A stretch of DNA of 7,362 bases from Bacillota bacterium (lineage in GTDB: Bacteria > Bacillota > Clostridia > Christensenellales > Aristaeellaceae), in NCBI GenBank assembly GCA_023416655.1, contig JAEZHK010000111.1:1-7362 (forward strand), in the 5' to 3' direction. The notes under the pieces are model-generated. The model was not told the DNA's origin and ran no database searches. It was given only the letters and a program-made list of their open reading frames with translations. Numbering within the stretch: position 1 is the stretch's first letter; each line of letters starts with the position of its first letter. Positions 1 through 6,259 of the stretch are shown in pieces. The position numbers and the translations under genes are program-made.

Positions 1-21
1 GTGCCCCGCTTTGCGGGGCAC
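1..21 (+). terminator. Perfect hairpin at left edge (terminator-like or intra-operon processing stem)
   Basis: GTGCCCCGC, loop TTT, GCGGGGCAC form a perfect 9-bp G+C-rich stem. No T-run follows (next bases are ggccctctgc), so as an intrinsic terminator it is imperfect. It ends 60 bases before the ATPase start. In operons of this kind the sugar-binding protein gene usually comes first and is followed by a stem-loop that stabilises its mRNA or reduces read-through into the ATPase gene. That role is inference, because the upstream gene is outside the window. Confidence 0.5.
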
Positions 22-81
22 GGCCCTCTGCATGAAAACGACCGGTTTTCCCTGCATTTTGAATCGAATGGGGGGTTGCCT

Positions 82-1611
82 ATGACATGCGGTCCTTCGG
101 TCCGCCCGGATCAGCCCGTCATCGAAATGCGGGGCATCGTCAAGGAATTTCCGGGCGTGCGCGCGCTCAGCGATCTGAGCTTTGACGTCTACAAGGGCGA
201 AGTGCACTGCCTCGTCGGGGAGAACGGCGCGGGCAAGTCGACGCTCATGAAGATCCTTTCCGGCGCCCACGCGCCCACCCAAGGTTCGATTCTGATCGAC
301 GGCCGGGAGTACAGGGAACTGACGCCTTCGCTCTCCAGCCGGCTCGGGATCGAAATCGTCTACCAGGAAAACGACCTCGTGCCCACGATGAACGCGGTGG
401 AAAACGTGTTCGTCGGCAAGGAGAAGACGCTTTTTGGCTTCGTCTCCGACTTTGGGGGCATGCTGCGCGAGGTCAAAAGCCTCATGGACCAGTACCACAT
501 CGACATCGACCCGCTTCAGACCATCGAGAACATGTCGGTGTCCAACCAGCAGTTTGTCAAGATATTAAAGGCGCTGATGAACCGCTCCCGCATCCTGATC
601 ATGGACGAACCCACCTCCATGTTCAACGTGGAGGACGCGAACAAGGTATTAAGCCTCGTGCGCTCCATGAGCGAGCGGGGCATCAGCATCATCTATATTT
701 CACACTTTTTGAAAGAGGTCGTCCGGATCGCCGACCGCATCACCGTCATCCGGGACGGTTCGGTCGTCCGCACCTACGATAATTCCGCGCGCGGCTGCTC
801 ATTAAGCGACATCACGTCCGACATGGTTGGCCGCCCGGTGGACATGTTCTACCAGCGCGAGCGCTGCCCCATCGGGGAGCCCGCGGTGGAGGTCAGGGGC
901 CTTAGGCTCACACGTGAATCCCCCTCGGTCAGCTTCGACGTGCGCAAGGGCGAGATCCTGGGCATGTTCGGCATGGTCGGCTCCGGCCGCACCGAGATCG
1001 CCCGCGCGATTTCGGGCGCGGACAGGCGGTACGCTGGCGAGGTGGTGGTCCATGGGAAGAAGCTCGCGCTCAAATCCCCGCGGGACGGCATCCGTGCCGG
1101 GCTCGCGCACATCACCGAGGATCGGCAGCGGCTGGGCCTGAACCTCTCCGCCAGCGTGCTGGAAAATACGCTGATGGTCGGGCTGCAGTCGATGAAGCCC
1201 GGCGTCTACTACAACTTCCGAAAGCTCGCGCCGAAGGTCAAGCCGGTGGTGGAGGGCCTTCGGGTCAAGACGCCCTCGCTCCTTCAGGAGGTCGTGAACC
1301 TCTCCGGCGGCAACCAGCAGAAGGTGGTTCTGGGCAAATGGCTGTACGCCCGCCAGTCGTTCTACATCTTCGATGAGCCGACCCGAGGCATCGACGTCAA
1401 CGCCAAGGCCGAATTCTACAAGCAGATGACCGAGTTGGCGAAGGCGGGGCACGCGATCCTGATGATCTCCTCAGACATGCCGGAACTGATCTCCATGAGC
1501 GACCGCGTACTGGTGGTGCGCGACGGCGCGATCAAGTGCGAACTGACGGGCGAGGCCATCAACGAACAGACCATCATCAAAGAAGCGCTGGGGGTAGAGG
1601 GCAATGAATAA
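82..1611 (+). CDS. Sugar ABC transporter ATP-binding protein, CUT2 family (RbsA/MglA-like, two NBDs)
   Basis: This is the cytoplasmic ATPase that energises uptake of a monosaccharide or polyol through the permease encoded next. It has 509 aa, the usual size for RbsA/MglA/XylG proteins, with two fused nucleotide-binding domains. Domain 1 has Walker A GENGAGKST (46-54), Q-loop Gln95, a signature-like MSVSNQQ (151-157), Walker B MDEPT with Asp175/Glu176, and switch His208. Domain 2 has the degenerate P-loop typical of this family, GMVGSGRT (297-304), signature LSGGNQQK (407-414) and Walker B FDEPTRG (Asp431/Glu432). The start at 82 is preferred because GGGGGG lies just upstream; the open frame reaches base 1 but would then translate the edge hairpin. 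Domain 1 is slightly unusual: Ser replaces the Gly/Ala usual in the signature, and SMFN follows the Walker B where SALT-like sequence is usual. The stop overlaps the permease start by 8 bases, which indicates translational coupling. The family is certain; the sugar is unknown. Confidence 0.95.
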   Translation: MTCGPSVRPDQPVIEMRGIVKEFPGVRALSDLSFDVYKGEVHCLVGENGAGKSTLMKILSGAHAPTQGSILIDGREYRELTPSLSSRLGIEIVYQENDLVPTMNAVENVFVGKEKTLFGFVSDFGGMLREVKSLMDQYHIDIDPLQTIENMSVSNQQFVKILKALMNRSRILIMDEPTSMFNVEDANKVLSLVRSMSERGISIIYISHFLKEVVRIADRITVIRDGSVVRTYDNSARGCSLSDITSDMVGRPVDMFYQRERCPIGEPAVEVRGLRLTRESPSVSFDVRKGEILGMFGMVGSGRTEIARAISGADRRYAGEVVVHGKKLALKSPRDGIRAGLAHITEDRQRLGLNLSASVLENTLMVGLQSMKPGVYYNFRKLAPKVKPVVEGLRVKTPSLLQEVVNLSGGNQQKVVLGKWLYARQSFYIFDEPTRGIDVNAKAEFYKQMTELAKAGHAILMISSDMPELISMSDRVLVVRDGAIKCELTGEAINEQTIIKEALGVEGNE

Positions 1612-2545
1612 GGCGCGCAAGCTGGACCAGCGGCTACTCTTGGGCGTGGTCATCATCGCGCTGGCCGCGGTGGTGGGCATCATCAACCCCAAGTTCATTA
1701 CCCTGAACAACGTCATCGCCATCTTCCAGCAGATTTCCGTGCTGGGCGTATTGACGATGGCGATGTCCATGCTGCTCATCAGCGGCGGCATCGACCTTTC
1801 CATCGGCAGCATGATGACGCTCTCCGCCGTCGTAGTGGCGACGGTTCTGAAGAACGGCGGCAACATGGCCGTGGCGCTCCTGGCGGGCGTCGGCATTTCG
1901 ATTCTTTCGGGCCTTTTCAACGGCGCGATCATCGCCAAATCCCGCTGCATGCCGCTGATCATCACGCTGGGCACCAGCCAGATCTTCTACGGAATCTCGC
2001 TGCTCATCGCGGGCGGATCGTTTTTACAGTTCCAGAACCGGCTGGACTTCATGCGCACGATCAAGTTGGCGGGCTTTCTGCCGCTGATGGTCATCTTCAT
2101 GATCATCGTTTGCCTGATGGTCTACTTCCTCCTGGAGCGCACGCGCTTTGGCCGCAGGATCGTCGCCATCGGCGGCAACGAGAAGAACGCGTACCTGTCG
2201 GGTATCAACGTGGATCTGTACAAGATCATCTCCTACGGCATCTCCGGCGCGATCGTGTCCATCGCGGGGTTGATCTTCGCGGCGCGCCTCAACGCCATCA
2301 CCGCCAACGCGGGCGCCGGGTACGAGCTGAACGCGCTGGTGGCCGCGGTCATCGGCGGCGTGACGTTTGAGGGTGGCCGGGGCACGGTGCTGGGCGCGTT
2401 CCTTGGGTGCCTCCTGATCGGGATCATCAGTAACGCCCTCGACATCCTGGGCGTGGACGCGTACATCAAGATCGTCATCACCGGCGCGATCATCGTGCTG
2501 GCCGTGGTGCTCTCGAACATTCAGAACCTGACCAGGCGCAAGTAA
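1604..2545 (+). CDS. Sugar ABC transporter permease, CUT2 family (RbsC-like)
   Basis: This is the integral membrane subunit that forms the translocation path, presumably as a homodimer with the preceding ATPase. It has 313 aa, close to the roughly 320 usual for RbsC-type permeases, and about 8-10 hydrophobic segments (for example near 10-28, 34-59, 86-108, 115-137, 158-177, 207-229, 260-304). Family hallmarks are GGIDLSIGSM (61-70), the cytoplasmic loop AIGGNEKNAYLSGINV (188-203) and GGVTFEGGRGTVLGAFLG (251-268). The start lies inside the end of the ATPase gene (8-base overlap), with a GGGGG stretch at 1590-1594 as a possible ribosome site, so translation is probably coupled. The basic C-terminus NLTRRK lies on the cytoplasmic side. 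Only one permease is seen, which fits a CUT2 system. No sugar-binding protein of this class follows, so it is probably upstream of the window. Confidence 0.95.
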   Translation: MNKARKLDQRLLLGVVIIALAAVVGIINPKFITLNNVIAIFQQISVLGVLTMAMSMLLISGGIDLSIGSMMTLSAVVVATVLKNGGNMAVALLAGVGISILSGLFNGAIIAKSRCMPLIITLGTSQIFYGISLLIAGGSFLQFQNRLDFMRTIKLAGFLPLMVIFMIIVCLMVYFLLERTRFGRRIVAIGGNEKNAYLSGINVDLYKIISYGISGAIVSIAGLIFAARLNAITANAGAGYELNALVAAVIGGVTFEGGRGTVLGAFLGCLLIGIISNALDILGVDAYIKIVITGAIIVLAVVLSNIQNLTRRK

Positions 2546-2558
2546 CGGGAGGGCGACG

Positions 2559-3398
2559 ATGAAAAAGGGCGTCAGTTTCTTCAGTTTCGCGCAGGACGTG
2601 GACATCCGGGAGGCCGCGCAGGAAGCCCAAAACGCCGGGTACGACGGCGTGGAACTGGTCCTGACCGATGCGGGGTCTTTGAACATGGCGGCGACAGAGG
2701 CGAAGCTTAACGAGATCCGCCGGATCGTCATTGACCTGGGCCTTGAGATTCCGTCGGTGGGCGCGTGGAACCTTTGGAGCCACAACATGGCCTCGGATGA
2801 CCCGAAAGCGGTGCAGGCCGCCTCCGACATCGTCAAAAAGCAGATCGACTGCGCCGCTGCCTTCGGGGCAGACGCGGTGCTCGTCGTCCCCGGCTGGGTG
2901 GGCGCGCCGTTCGCCGAAGGGGTTGTGCGCTATGACCGCGCCTACGAAAACGCGCAGCGCGCGCTGTCGCGGCTCGCGCCGTATGCCGAGGGTGCGGGGG
3001 TCCAAATTGCCGTGGAGAACGTGTGGAACAAGTTCCTCCTCTCGCCCATTGAGATGCGCCGCTTCCTCGACGAGATCGGCTCGCCTTTCGTCGGCGCTTA
3101 CTTTGACGTGGGCAACATCGTCTACGTCGGCTATCCGGAGCAGTGGATTGAGATCCTCGGAAGCCGGATCAAGAAGCTGCACTTCTGCGATTACAGGGCC
3201 GATCAGGCGGGGCTGGGCGCGTTCGTCGACCTGCTCGCGGGCGACGTGGACTATACCGCCGTGATGCGTGCCCTCCGCTCCGTCGGCTACGACGACTACA
3301 TCACCGTGGAATTCCTGCCCAACTATAAGGCGTTCCCCTACCAGTCCATCCGAAACGCCCGCCTGTCACTGGACACGATATTCTCCATCCAACCGTAA
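2559..3398 (+). CDS. Sugar (phosphate) isomerase/epimerase, xylose-isomerase-like TIM barrel
   Basis: This 279-aa cytoplasmic protein belongs to the AP-endonuclease-2/xylose-isomerase-like TIM-barrel superfamily (tagatose/psicose 3-epimerase, UlaE, IolE/IolI types). The four metal ligands expected for that fold are visible: Glu153 in AVENVW, Asp183 in AYFDVGN, His208 in KKLHFCD and Glu251 in ITVEFLP. Their spacing matches ketose 3-epimerases and hexulose-6-phosphate isomerases. GYDGVELVL (27-35) is the usual first strand and loop. The ribosome site GGGAGGG (2547-2553) lies 5 bases before the ATG. It sits 13 bases after the permease and 12 before the oxidoreductase, so all four genes look co-transcribed. 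The likely reaction is isomerisation or epimerisation of the imported or oxidised sugar. Because this fold also includes dehydratases and enzymes that cleave 3-keto-glycosides, the exact reaction is open. Confidence 0.88.
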   Translation: MKKGVSFFSFAQDVDIREAAQEAQNAGYDGVELVLTDAGSLNMAATEAKLNEIRRIVIDLGLEIPSVGAWNLWSHNMASDDPKAVQAASDIVKKQIDCAAAFGADAVLVVPGWVGAPFAEGVVRYDRAYENAQRALSRLAPYAEGAGVQIAVENVWNKFLLSPIEMRRFLDEIGSPFVGAYFDVGNIVYVGYPEQWIEILGSRIKKLHFCDYRADQAGLGAFVDLLAGDVDYTAVMRALRSVGYDDYITVEFLPNYKAFPYQSIRNARLSLDTIFSIQP

Positions 3399-3403
3399 GG
3401 AGG
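3397..3403 (+). promoter_or_regulatory. Ribosome binding site deciding the oxidoreductase start
   Basis: AAGGAGG overlaps the stop codon of the isomerase gene. It is 4 bases from GTG (3408) but 7 bases from ATG (3411). The ATG has the better spacing and gives the usual N-terminus MNIAVAGTG, so it is chosen. Confidence 0.8.
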
Positions 3404-3410
3404 TTTTGTG

Positions 3411-4412
3411 ATGAACATTGCCGTCGCCGGAACCGGCTACATCGGCCTTGCGCACATCGCGGCGATCAAGGGCCTTGAAGGCGCGAAGGTGGTCGCGGTG
3501 ATCAACCGGAGCGAGGCCAGCAATCAAAAGGGCCTCGAAGCGGCGGGGGAGGGCTGCCGCGCGTATACCACGCTTCAGGATGCGATGAAGCACGAAAAGA
3601 TTGACGTGGTGGACGTGTGTACGCCCACCGACACCCACGAGGCGTTTGTTTTGGAGGCTGCGAACGCGGGCTGCCACGTGCTGTGCGAAAAGCCGGTCAC
3701 GCTGGAGATGGAGTCTCTTGAGCGCATGATCTCTGCCTGCGAGAAAAACGGCGTACGCTTCATGGCCGCGCAGGTGGCGCGCTGGTGGCCGGAATTTATG
3801 GTCATCAAGGATTTTGTGGACCAGGGCAAGCTCGGCCCGGTTCGCATGATCTATGAAAAACGCCTGGCGCAGGCGCCACTGTGGTCTCAATGGCGCTTGC
3901 AGCCGGAGGCCAGCGGTGGCGGGCTTTACGACATGAACGTGCACGACATCGACTATTTGTATACGCTCTTCGGGATGCCCGAAACGGTCTACGCCTCGGG
4001 CTGGAAGAGTCCCACCGGCTGCTGGGATCACCTGGTCACCTGCCTCAATTGGGCGGGCGGCGCGAAGGCGGTCGTCGAGACCTCCATTTCCATGACCGGC
4101 AGCTTCCCGTTCTCCATCGAGTTCCGCGGCTGCGGCGACAAGGGCACGCTGTGCTACGCCCTGACCGCGGGCCACAACATCAAGGACGGCGGACGCGGCT
4201 TTGACTTCAATTTCTACCCCGCCGGCAGCGAGGAAGTGGTGGGGCTCTCCGCCGAACAGAAGGACATGTTCGCCGGCGAGATCGGCGGCTTCCTGGACGC
4301 GATCCGGACCGGGTCGCCCGCGCCGGTCACCCCCGAGGAGAGCCGGGACGTGATGAAAATCGTGCTGGCGGTGCGCAAGTCACTGGAAGAGGGCACCGTC
4401 GAGCGCCTCTAG
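3411..4412 (+). CDS. Gfo/Idh/MocA family NAD(P)-dependent oxidoreductase
   Basis: This 333-aa cytoplasmic dehydrogenase belongs to the glucose-fructose oxidoreductase / inositol 2-dehydrogenase family. The N-terminal Rossmann fold starts at once with AGTGYIG (Gly7, Gly9, Gly12), the dinucleotide-binding loop. CEKPV (92-96) holds the conserved Lys94. The catalytic segment GGGLYDMNVHDID (169-181) supplies Asp174 and His178, the pair that with the Lys forms the inositol-dehydrogenase-type active site. The length is typical. Members oxidise a hydroxyl of a sugar, polyol or glycoside (often C1, C2 or C3) with NAD(P)+, or reduce the corresponding ketone. Next to a CUT2 importer and a TIM-barrel isomerase it is probably an early catabolic step, oxidising the imported compound to a keto-sugar for its neighbour. 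It is the last gene of the operon, and a strong hairpin starts 37 bases after the stop. Family membership is clear; the substrate is not. Confidence 0.93.
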   Translation: MNIAVAGTGYIGLAHIAAIKGLEGAKVVAVINRSEASNQKGLEAAGEGCRAYTTLQDAMKHEKIDVVDVCTPTDTHEAFVLEAANAGCHVLCEKPVTLEMESLERMISACEKNGVRFMAAQVARWWPEFMVIKDFVDQGKLGPVRMIYEKRLAQAPLWSQWRLQPEASGGGLYDMNVHDIDYLYTLFGMPETVYASGWKSPTGCWDHLVTCLNWAGGAKAVVETSISMTGSFPFSIEFRGCGDKGTLCYALTAGHNIKDGGRGFDFNFYPAGSEEVVGLSAEQKDMFAGEIGGFLDAIRTGSPAPVTPEESRDVMKIVLAVRKSLEEGTVERL

Positions 4413-4449
4413 CCCCGCTCACGGCTCAATCAACTTGGTATATTTATGC

Positions 4450-4485
4450 AAGAATACGCGCGGGCATTTGCCCGCGCGTATTCTT
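4450..4485 (+). terminator. Strong hairpin terminator, probably bidirectional
   Basis: AAGAATACGCGCGGGC, loop ATTT, GCCCGCGCGTATTCTT form a perfect 16-bp stem, G+C-rich at the apex and A+T-rich at the base. The right arm ends TTCTT and is followed by ATAGC. It closes the four-gene operon ending at 4412. As the stem is perfect and A-rich on the left, it could also stop transcripts arriving on the minus strand from the convergent ROK gene. Confidence 0.85.
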
Positions 4486-4565
4486 ATAGCATATCCACGT
4501 ACTGCTTTCATGGTTTGCACGTCCACAGAACTATGCCTTTTGACAAACATGGGTGCTGCCCTCAT

Positions 4566-4598
4566 CGTTTCCGGCGACCCGCGCGCCGGAAACGTTTT
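4566..4598 (+). terminator. Second hairpin followed by TTTT
   Basis: CGTTTCCGGCG, loop ACCCGCG, CGCCGGAAACG form a perfect 11-bp stem, followed by TTTTCTGT. It has the form of an intrinsic terminator on the plus strand and could be a backup for the one at 4450-4485. On the minus strand there is no T-run after the stem, so there it would act at most as an mRNA-stabilising structure. Confidence 0.6.
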
Positions 4599-4697
4599 CT
4601 GTAACCAGTGCGGACACTGGTGGAAGAAAAAATTCAATAAGTCAGCGCGCCGCCCGGAAATTCCGTAGAGTTTCAGGCGCGCGCAGTTTCTTCCTTC

Positions 4698-4728
4698 GCG
4701 TCAAAACATCCGAAGGAGGTTTTGACGC
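4698..4728 (-). terminator. Hairpin directly after the ROK stop codon
   Basis: GCGTCAAAAC (4698-4707) and GTTTTGACGC (4719-4728) pair perfectly over 10 bp around an 11-base loop. The stem begins on the base after the ROK stop codon. No T-run follows on the minus strand (gaaggaagaaac), so it may be a 3'-end stabiliser or weak terminator. A competing 7-bp pairing, TCCTTCG (4692-4698) with CGAAGGA (4711-4717), overlaps it. Confidence 0.45.
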
Positions 4729-5886
4729 CTATGAAACGCCCTGTCCTCGGGACTGGAAGCCCAAATAGTGGATGATGAGCGGCAGCGCCGCGCCGGTTGC
4801 GATGGGGATCTTGGCGGTGGCGCCGATCCGGATAAAGCAGCGCTCGGTGGGGAAGGCGGTGCGCGCCGCGATGAGCCGGTGGAGCGTGTCGATGTCCGAT
4901 TGCACCAGAAAGCGGCCCAGAATGCCGCCCAATATCACTTCGTAATCCATCATCATGTGGAGGTTGTCGATTGCGGTGGCGAGGTAGTCCAGGTATTCGC
5001 CCCAGCGATCCACCTCGTCCGCCTGACCGGCGCGCAGCGCCGCGAAGAACTTGTAGACCGTCTCGCCCGGCCTGAGCAGCGCGTTCAGCGTGCAGTAGGT
5101 ATCGACGCAGCCCTGCTTTCCGCAGTAGCAGGGCCTACCGTCCGGCACGATGGTCATGTGCTCGAACACGCCGCTTTTGAGTTCGTTGCCTTTTAAGAAC
5201 TTGCCGCCGATGATCAGCGCGCCGCTCATGTTGTAGCGGATGTGTACGAAGATCGCGTTGATGATGTCCGGCGAGAACCACAGTTCTACCGTCGCGGCGG
5301 CCTCGCCGTCGTGCACCATGACGCAAGGGGTTTTCAGGTAGGGCTTGAACTGGCTGATCGACATGCCGGTACAGTCCAGAATCTTGCCGTAGGTGACCAG
5401 CGAGCCGTCCGACGAGATCAGGCCCTGCAGCACGAAGTTGATGCCCAGTACGCGGGAGGCCTCGACCGGGAGGGTTTCGATGAAGCGGTCCAACGATTCG
5501 CACACCGCGCGCACGTAGCCGGGCGTGTTGGAAAAGGGCAGCATCTGGATGTCCGATTGGATGATCTCGCCGTAGAGGTCGATGGCGACAATTTCAAAGC
5601 TCTCCTTCAGGAGTTCCACGCCCACCGCGACGTGCGCGCGCGGCAGGAACACAAGCGCCTCCGCCTTGCGCCCGCCGGTGGATTCAAAGCTGCCCTTCTG
5701 GGCGATCAGGCCCTGGTCCATCAGCTCGCGCACGATCTGGCTGACGGTGGGGCGGCTCAGGTCCAGCCCGCTGGCGATCTCCAGTTTCGACGTCTTTTTG
5801 TGCCCATAGATGAACTCCAACACGTTTTTTGTGTTGGTCTTTTTGAGCTCGGCTGTGGTGGCTTTCTGCAAGGAGACCCTTCCCAT
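4729..5886 (-). CDS. ROK-family transcriptional repressor (NagC/XylR/Mlc type)
   Basis: This 385-aa protein is a DNA-binding repressor whose ROK domain binds a sugar or sugar phosphate as inducer. The N-terminal winged helix-turn-helix spans about residues 20-65, with the recognition part around LDLSRPTVSQIVREL. The ROK domain follows and has a zinc site, His243 (FEHM) with Cys253, Cys255 and Cys260 in CYCGKQGC, matching the family pattern. It retains HDGEAAATVE (192-201) at the place of the sugar-kinase Asp motif, so it has the ligand-binding layout but is a regulator because of its DNA-binding domain. Length is normal. The ATG at 5886 has only a weak GAAG upstream; a TTG at 5871 follows GGGAAGGG by 5 bases and would start the protein at QKATTAEL, like many ROK regulators, so the true start could be codon 6. 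It is divergent from the CUT1 operon and convergent with the CUT2 operon; either or both may be its targets. Confidence 0.93.
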   Translation of the reverse strand: MGRVSLQKATTAELKKTNTKNVLEFIYGHKKTSKLEIASGLDLSRPTVSQIVRELMDQGLIAQKGSFESTGGRKAEALVFLPRAHVAVGVELLKESFEIVAIDLYGEIIQSDIQMLPFSNTPGYVRAVCESLDRFIETLPVEASRVLGINFVLQGLISSDGSLVTYGKILDCTGMSISQFKPYLKTPCVMVHDGEAAATVELWFSPDIINAIFVHIRYNMSGALIIGGKFLKGNELKSGVFEHMTIVPDGRPCYCGKQGCVDTYCTLNALLRPGETVYKFFAALRAGQADEVDRWGEYLDYLATAIDNLHMMMDYEVILGGILGRFLVQSDIDTLHRLIAARTAFPTERCFIRIGATAKIPIATGAALPLIIHYLGFQSRGQGVS

Positions 5887-5897
5887 CTTCGAAGGAT

Positions 5898-5906
5898 ACG
5901 CTTAAA
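5898..5906. promoter_or_regulatory. Candidate operator repeat 1 (ACGCTTAAA)
   Basis: This 9-base word lies 12 bases upstream of the ROK ATG, downstream of the predicted ROK transcription start. It recurs identically at 5961-5969, exactly 63 bases away (six helical turns). A role as an autoregulatory site for the ROK protein is inference. Confidence 0.3.
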
Positions 5907-5932
5907 GTAGGGGAGACAAACGCGTCCTCCAC

Positions 5933-5961
5933 AGTATATCACACGAAAATTGTACTTGCAA
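5933..5961 (-). promoter_or_regulatory. Promoter of the ROK gene
   Basis: Read on the minus strand, TTGCAA (5961-5956), a 17-base spacer and TATACT (5938-5933) closely match a housekeeping sigma-A/sigma-70 promoter (4 of 6 and 5 of 6 bases, optimal spacing). The start would be near 5926, giving a leader of about 40 bases before the ATG at 5886. Confidence 0.68.
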
Positions 5962-5969
5962 CGCTTAAA
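5961..5969. promoter_or_regulatory. Candidate operator repeat 2 (ACGCTTAAA)
   Basis: This is an identical copy of the word at 5898-5906, directly abutting the -35 box of the ROK promoter. The wider segment is also a dyad: AATTGT (5948-5953) and ACAATT (5971-5976) are inverted around the -35 box. A regulator bound here could block the ROK promoter; this is inference. Confidence 0.3.
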
Positions 5970-6002
5970 AACAATTCAATGTATAGTGAGATTAGCCCAA
6001 AT

Positions 6003-6018
6003 AATTATGCATATAATT
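6003..6018. repeat. A+T-rich dyad upstream of a candidate -35 box
   Basis: AATTAT and ATAATT are inverted around GCAT, a 16-base dyad ending 15 bases before TTGACA at 6034. It has the size and position of a regulator binding site, but the A+T-rich context makes chance dyads more common. Confidence 0.3.
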
Positions 6019-6033
6019 GAAATGGAATGGAGA

Positions 6034-6062
6034 TTGACAAAAAGCGTTTTATCGATTACTCT
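6034..6062 (+). promoter_or_regulatory. Candidate promoter of CUT1 operon with dyad in the spacer
   Basis: A perfect -35 hexamer TTGACA (6034-6039) is followed after 17 bases by TACTCT (6057-6062), a poor -10 match. The spacer contains AAAAGCGTTTT, a near-palindrome centred on CG with A/T flanks, as in LacI-family, CcpA and some ROK operators. If used, the leader to the start codon would be over 300 bases long. A repressor bound in the spacer would block polymerase. Confidence 0.4.
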
Positions 6063-6207
6063 TATGGCAAAGACATTTACAAAAGAAACGAATACTTTCG
6101 ATAATCCCGGTTTATTAGAGCGGAATAACCATAAAAGTTCGCGGGAAACAATCTCATTGGCCGATAATGAAAACGTGCTTTCCAAAACCTGGCCGATCCG
6201 GCACTAC

Positions 6208-6237
6208 TTCGAATCCGTACAAAAATATCGATATAAA
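6208..6237 (+). promoter_or_regulatory. Alternative promoter of CUT1 operon
   Basis: TATAAA (6232-6237) is a good -10 box, with TTCGAA (6208-6213, 3 of 6 matches) 18 bases upstream. The start would be near 6243, giving a leader of about 145 bases. The palindrome ATATCGATAT overlaps the -10, and the tandem AAATTGT repeats at 6246-6259 lie just after the start, a common operator position. Confidence 0.4.
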
Positions 6238-6245
6238 ATATTGTG

Positions 6246-6259
6246 AAATTGTAAATTGT
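6246..6259 (+). repeat. Tandem AAATTGT direct repeat
   Basis: Two adjacent copies of AAATTGT, preceded by a related ATTGT at 6240-6244. AATTGT also occurs at 5948-5953 and inverted at 5971-5976 near the ROK promoter. Possible shared regulator half-site; weak evidence. Confidence 0.3.

Larger units (their letters stand above)
4413..4728. other. Convergent intergenic region with three hairpins, no gene seen
   Basis: This is 316 bases between the stops of the convergent oxidoreductase and ROK genes. It holds the 16-bp terminator hairpin at 4450-4485, an 11-bp hairpin at 4566-4594 and a 10-bp hairpin at 4698-4728. Short open frames run through it (such as 4435-4668), but they cross the terminator stem, lack a ribosome site and have no recognisable protein features. 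I see no tRNA or known riboswitch. Confidence 0.6.

Noticed and set aside
1..81. ATPase start at GTG 1, adding 27 residues
   Set aside because: The extra codons would translate the perfect edge hairpin, and the added residues do not resemble the family N-terminus. ATG 82 has a G-rich ribosome site and normal length.
32..85. 17-codon leader frame whose stop overlaps the ATPase start
   Set aside because: No ribosome binding site before ATG 32 and no recognisable attenuation pattern; the overlap is likely chance.
802..1452. Long antisense open frames across the ATPase, permease, isomerase and oxidoreductase genes
   Set aside because: They are shadows caused by G+C-rich third codon positions, with Arg/His/Asp-rich composition and no motifs, opposite genes with clear family signatures.
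4435..4668. 77-codon open frame in the convergent gap
   Set aside because: It crosses the 16-bp terminator stem and the second hairpin, has no ribosome site and shows no protein features.
5956..5987. Plus-strand promoter TTGCAA with TATAGT (5982-5987)
   Set aside because: The spacer is 20 bases, too long for a standard promoter, and there is no TGn extension. TTGCAA is self-complementary and fits the minus-strand promoter far better.
5950..6246. 98-codon open frame in the divergent control region
   Set aside because: Its composition follows the A+T-rich background, it lacks a ribosome site, and it overlaps the promoter elements.
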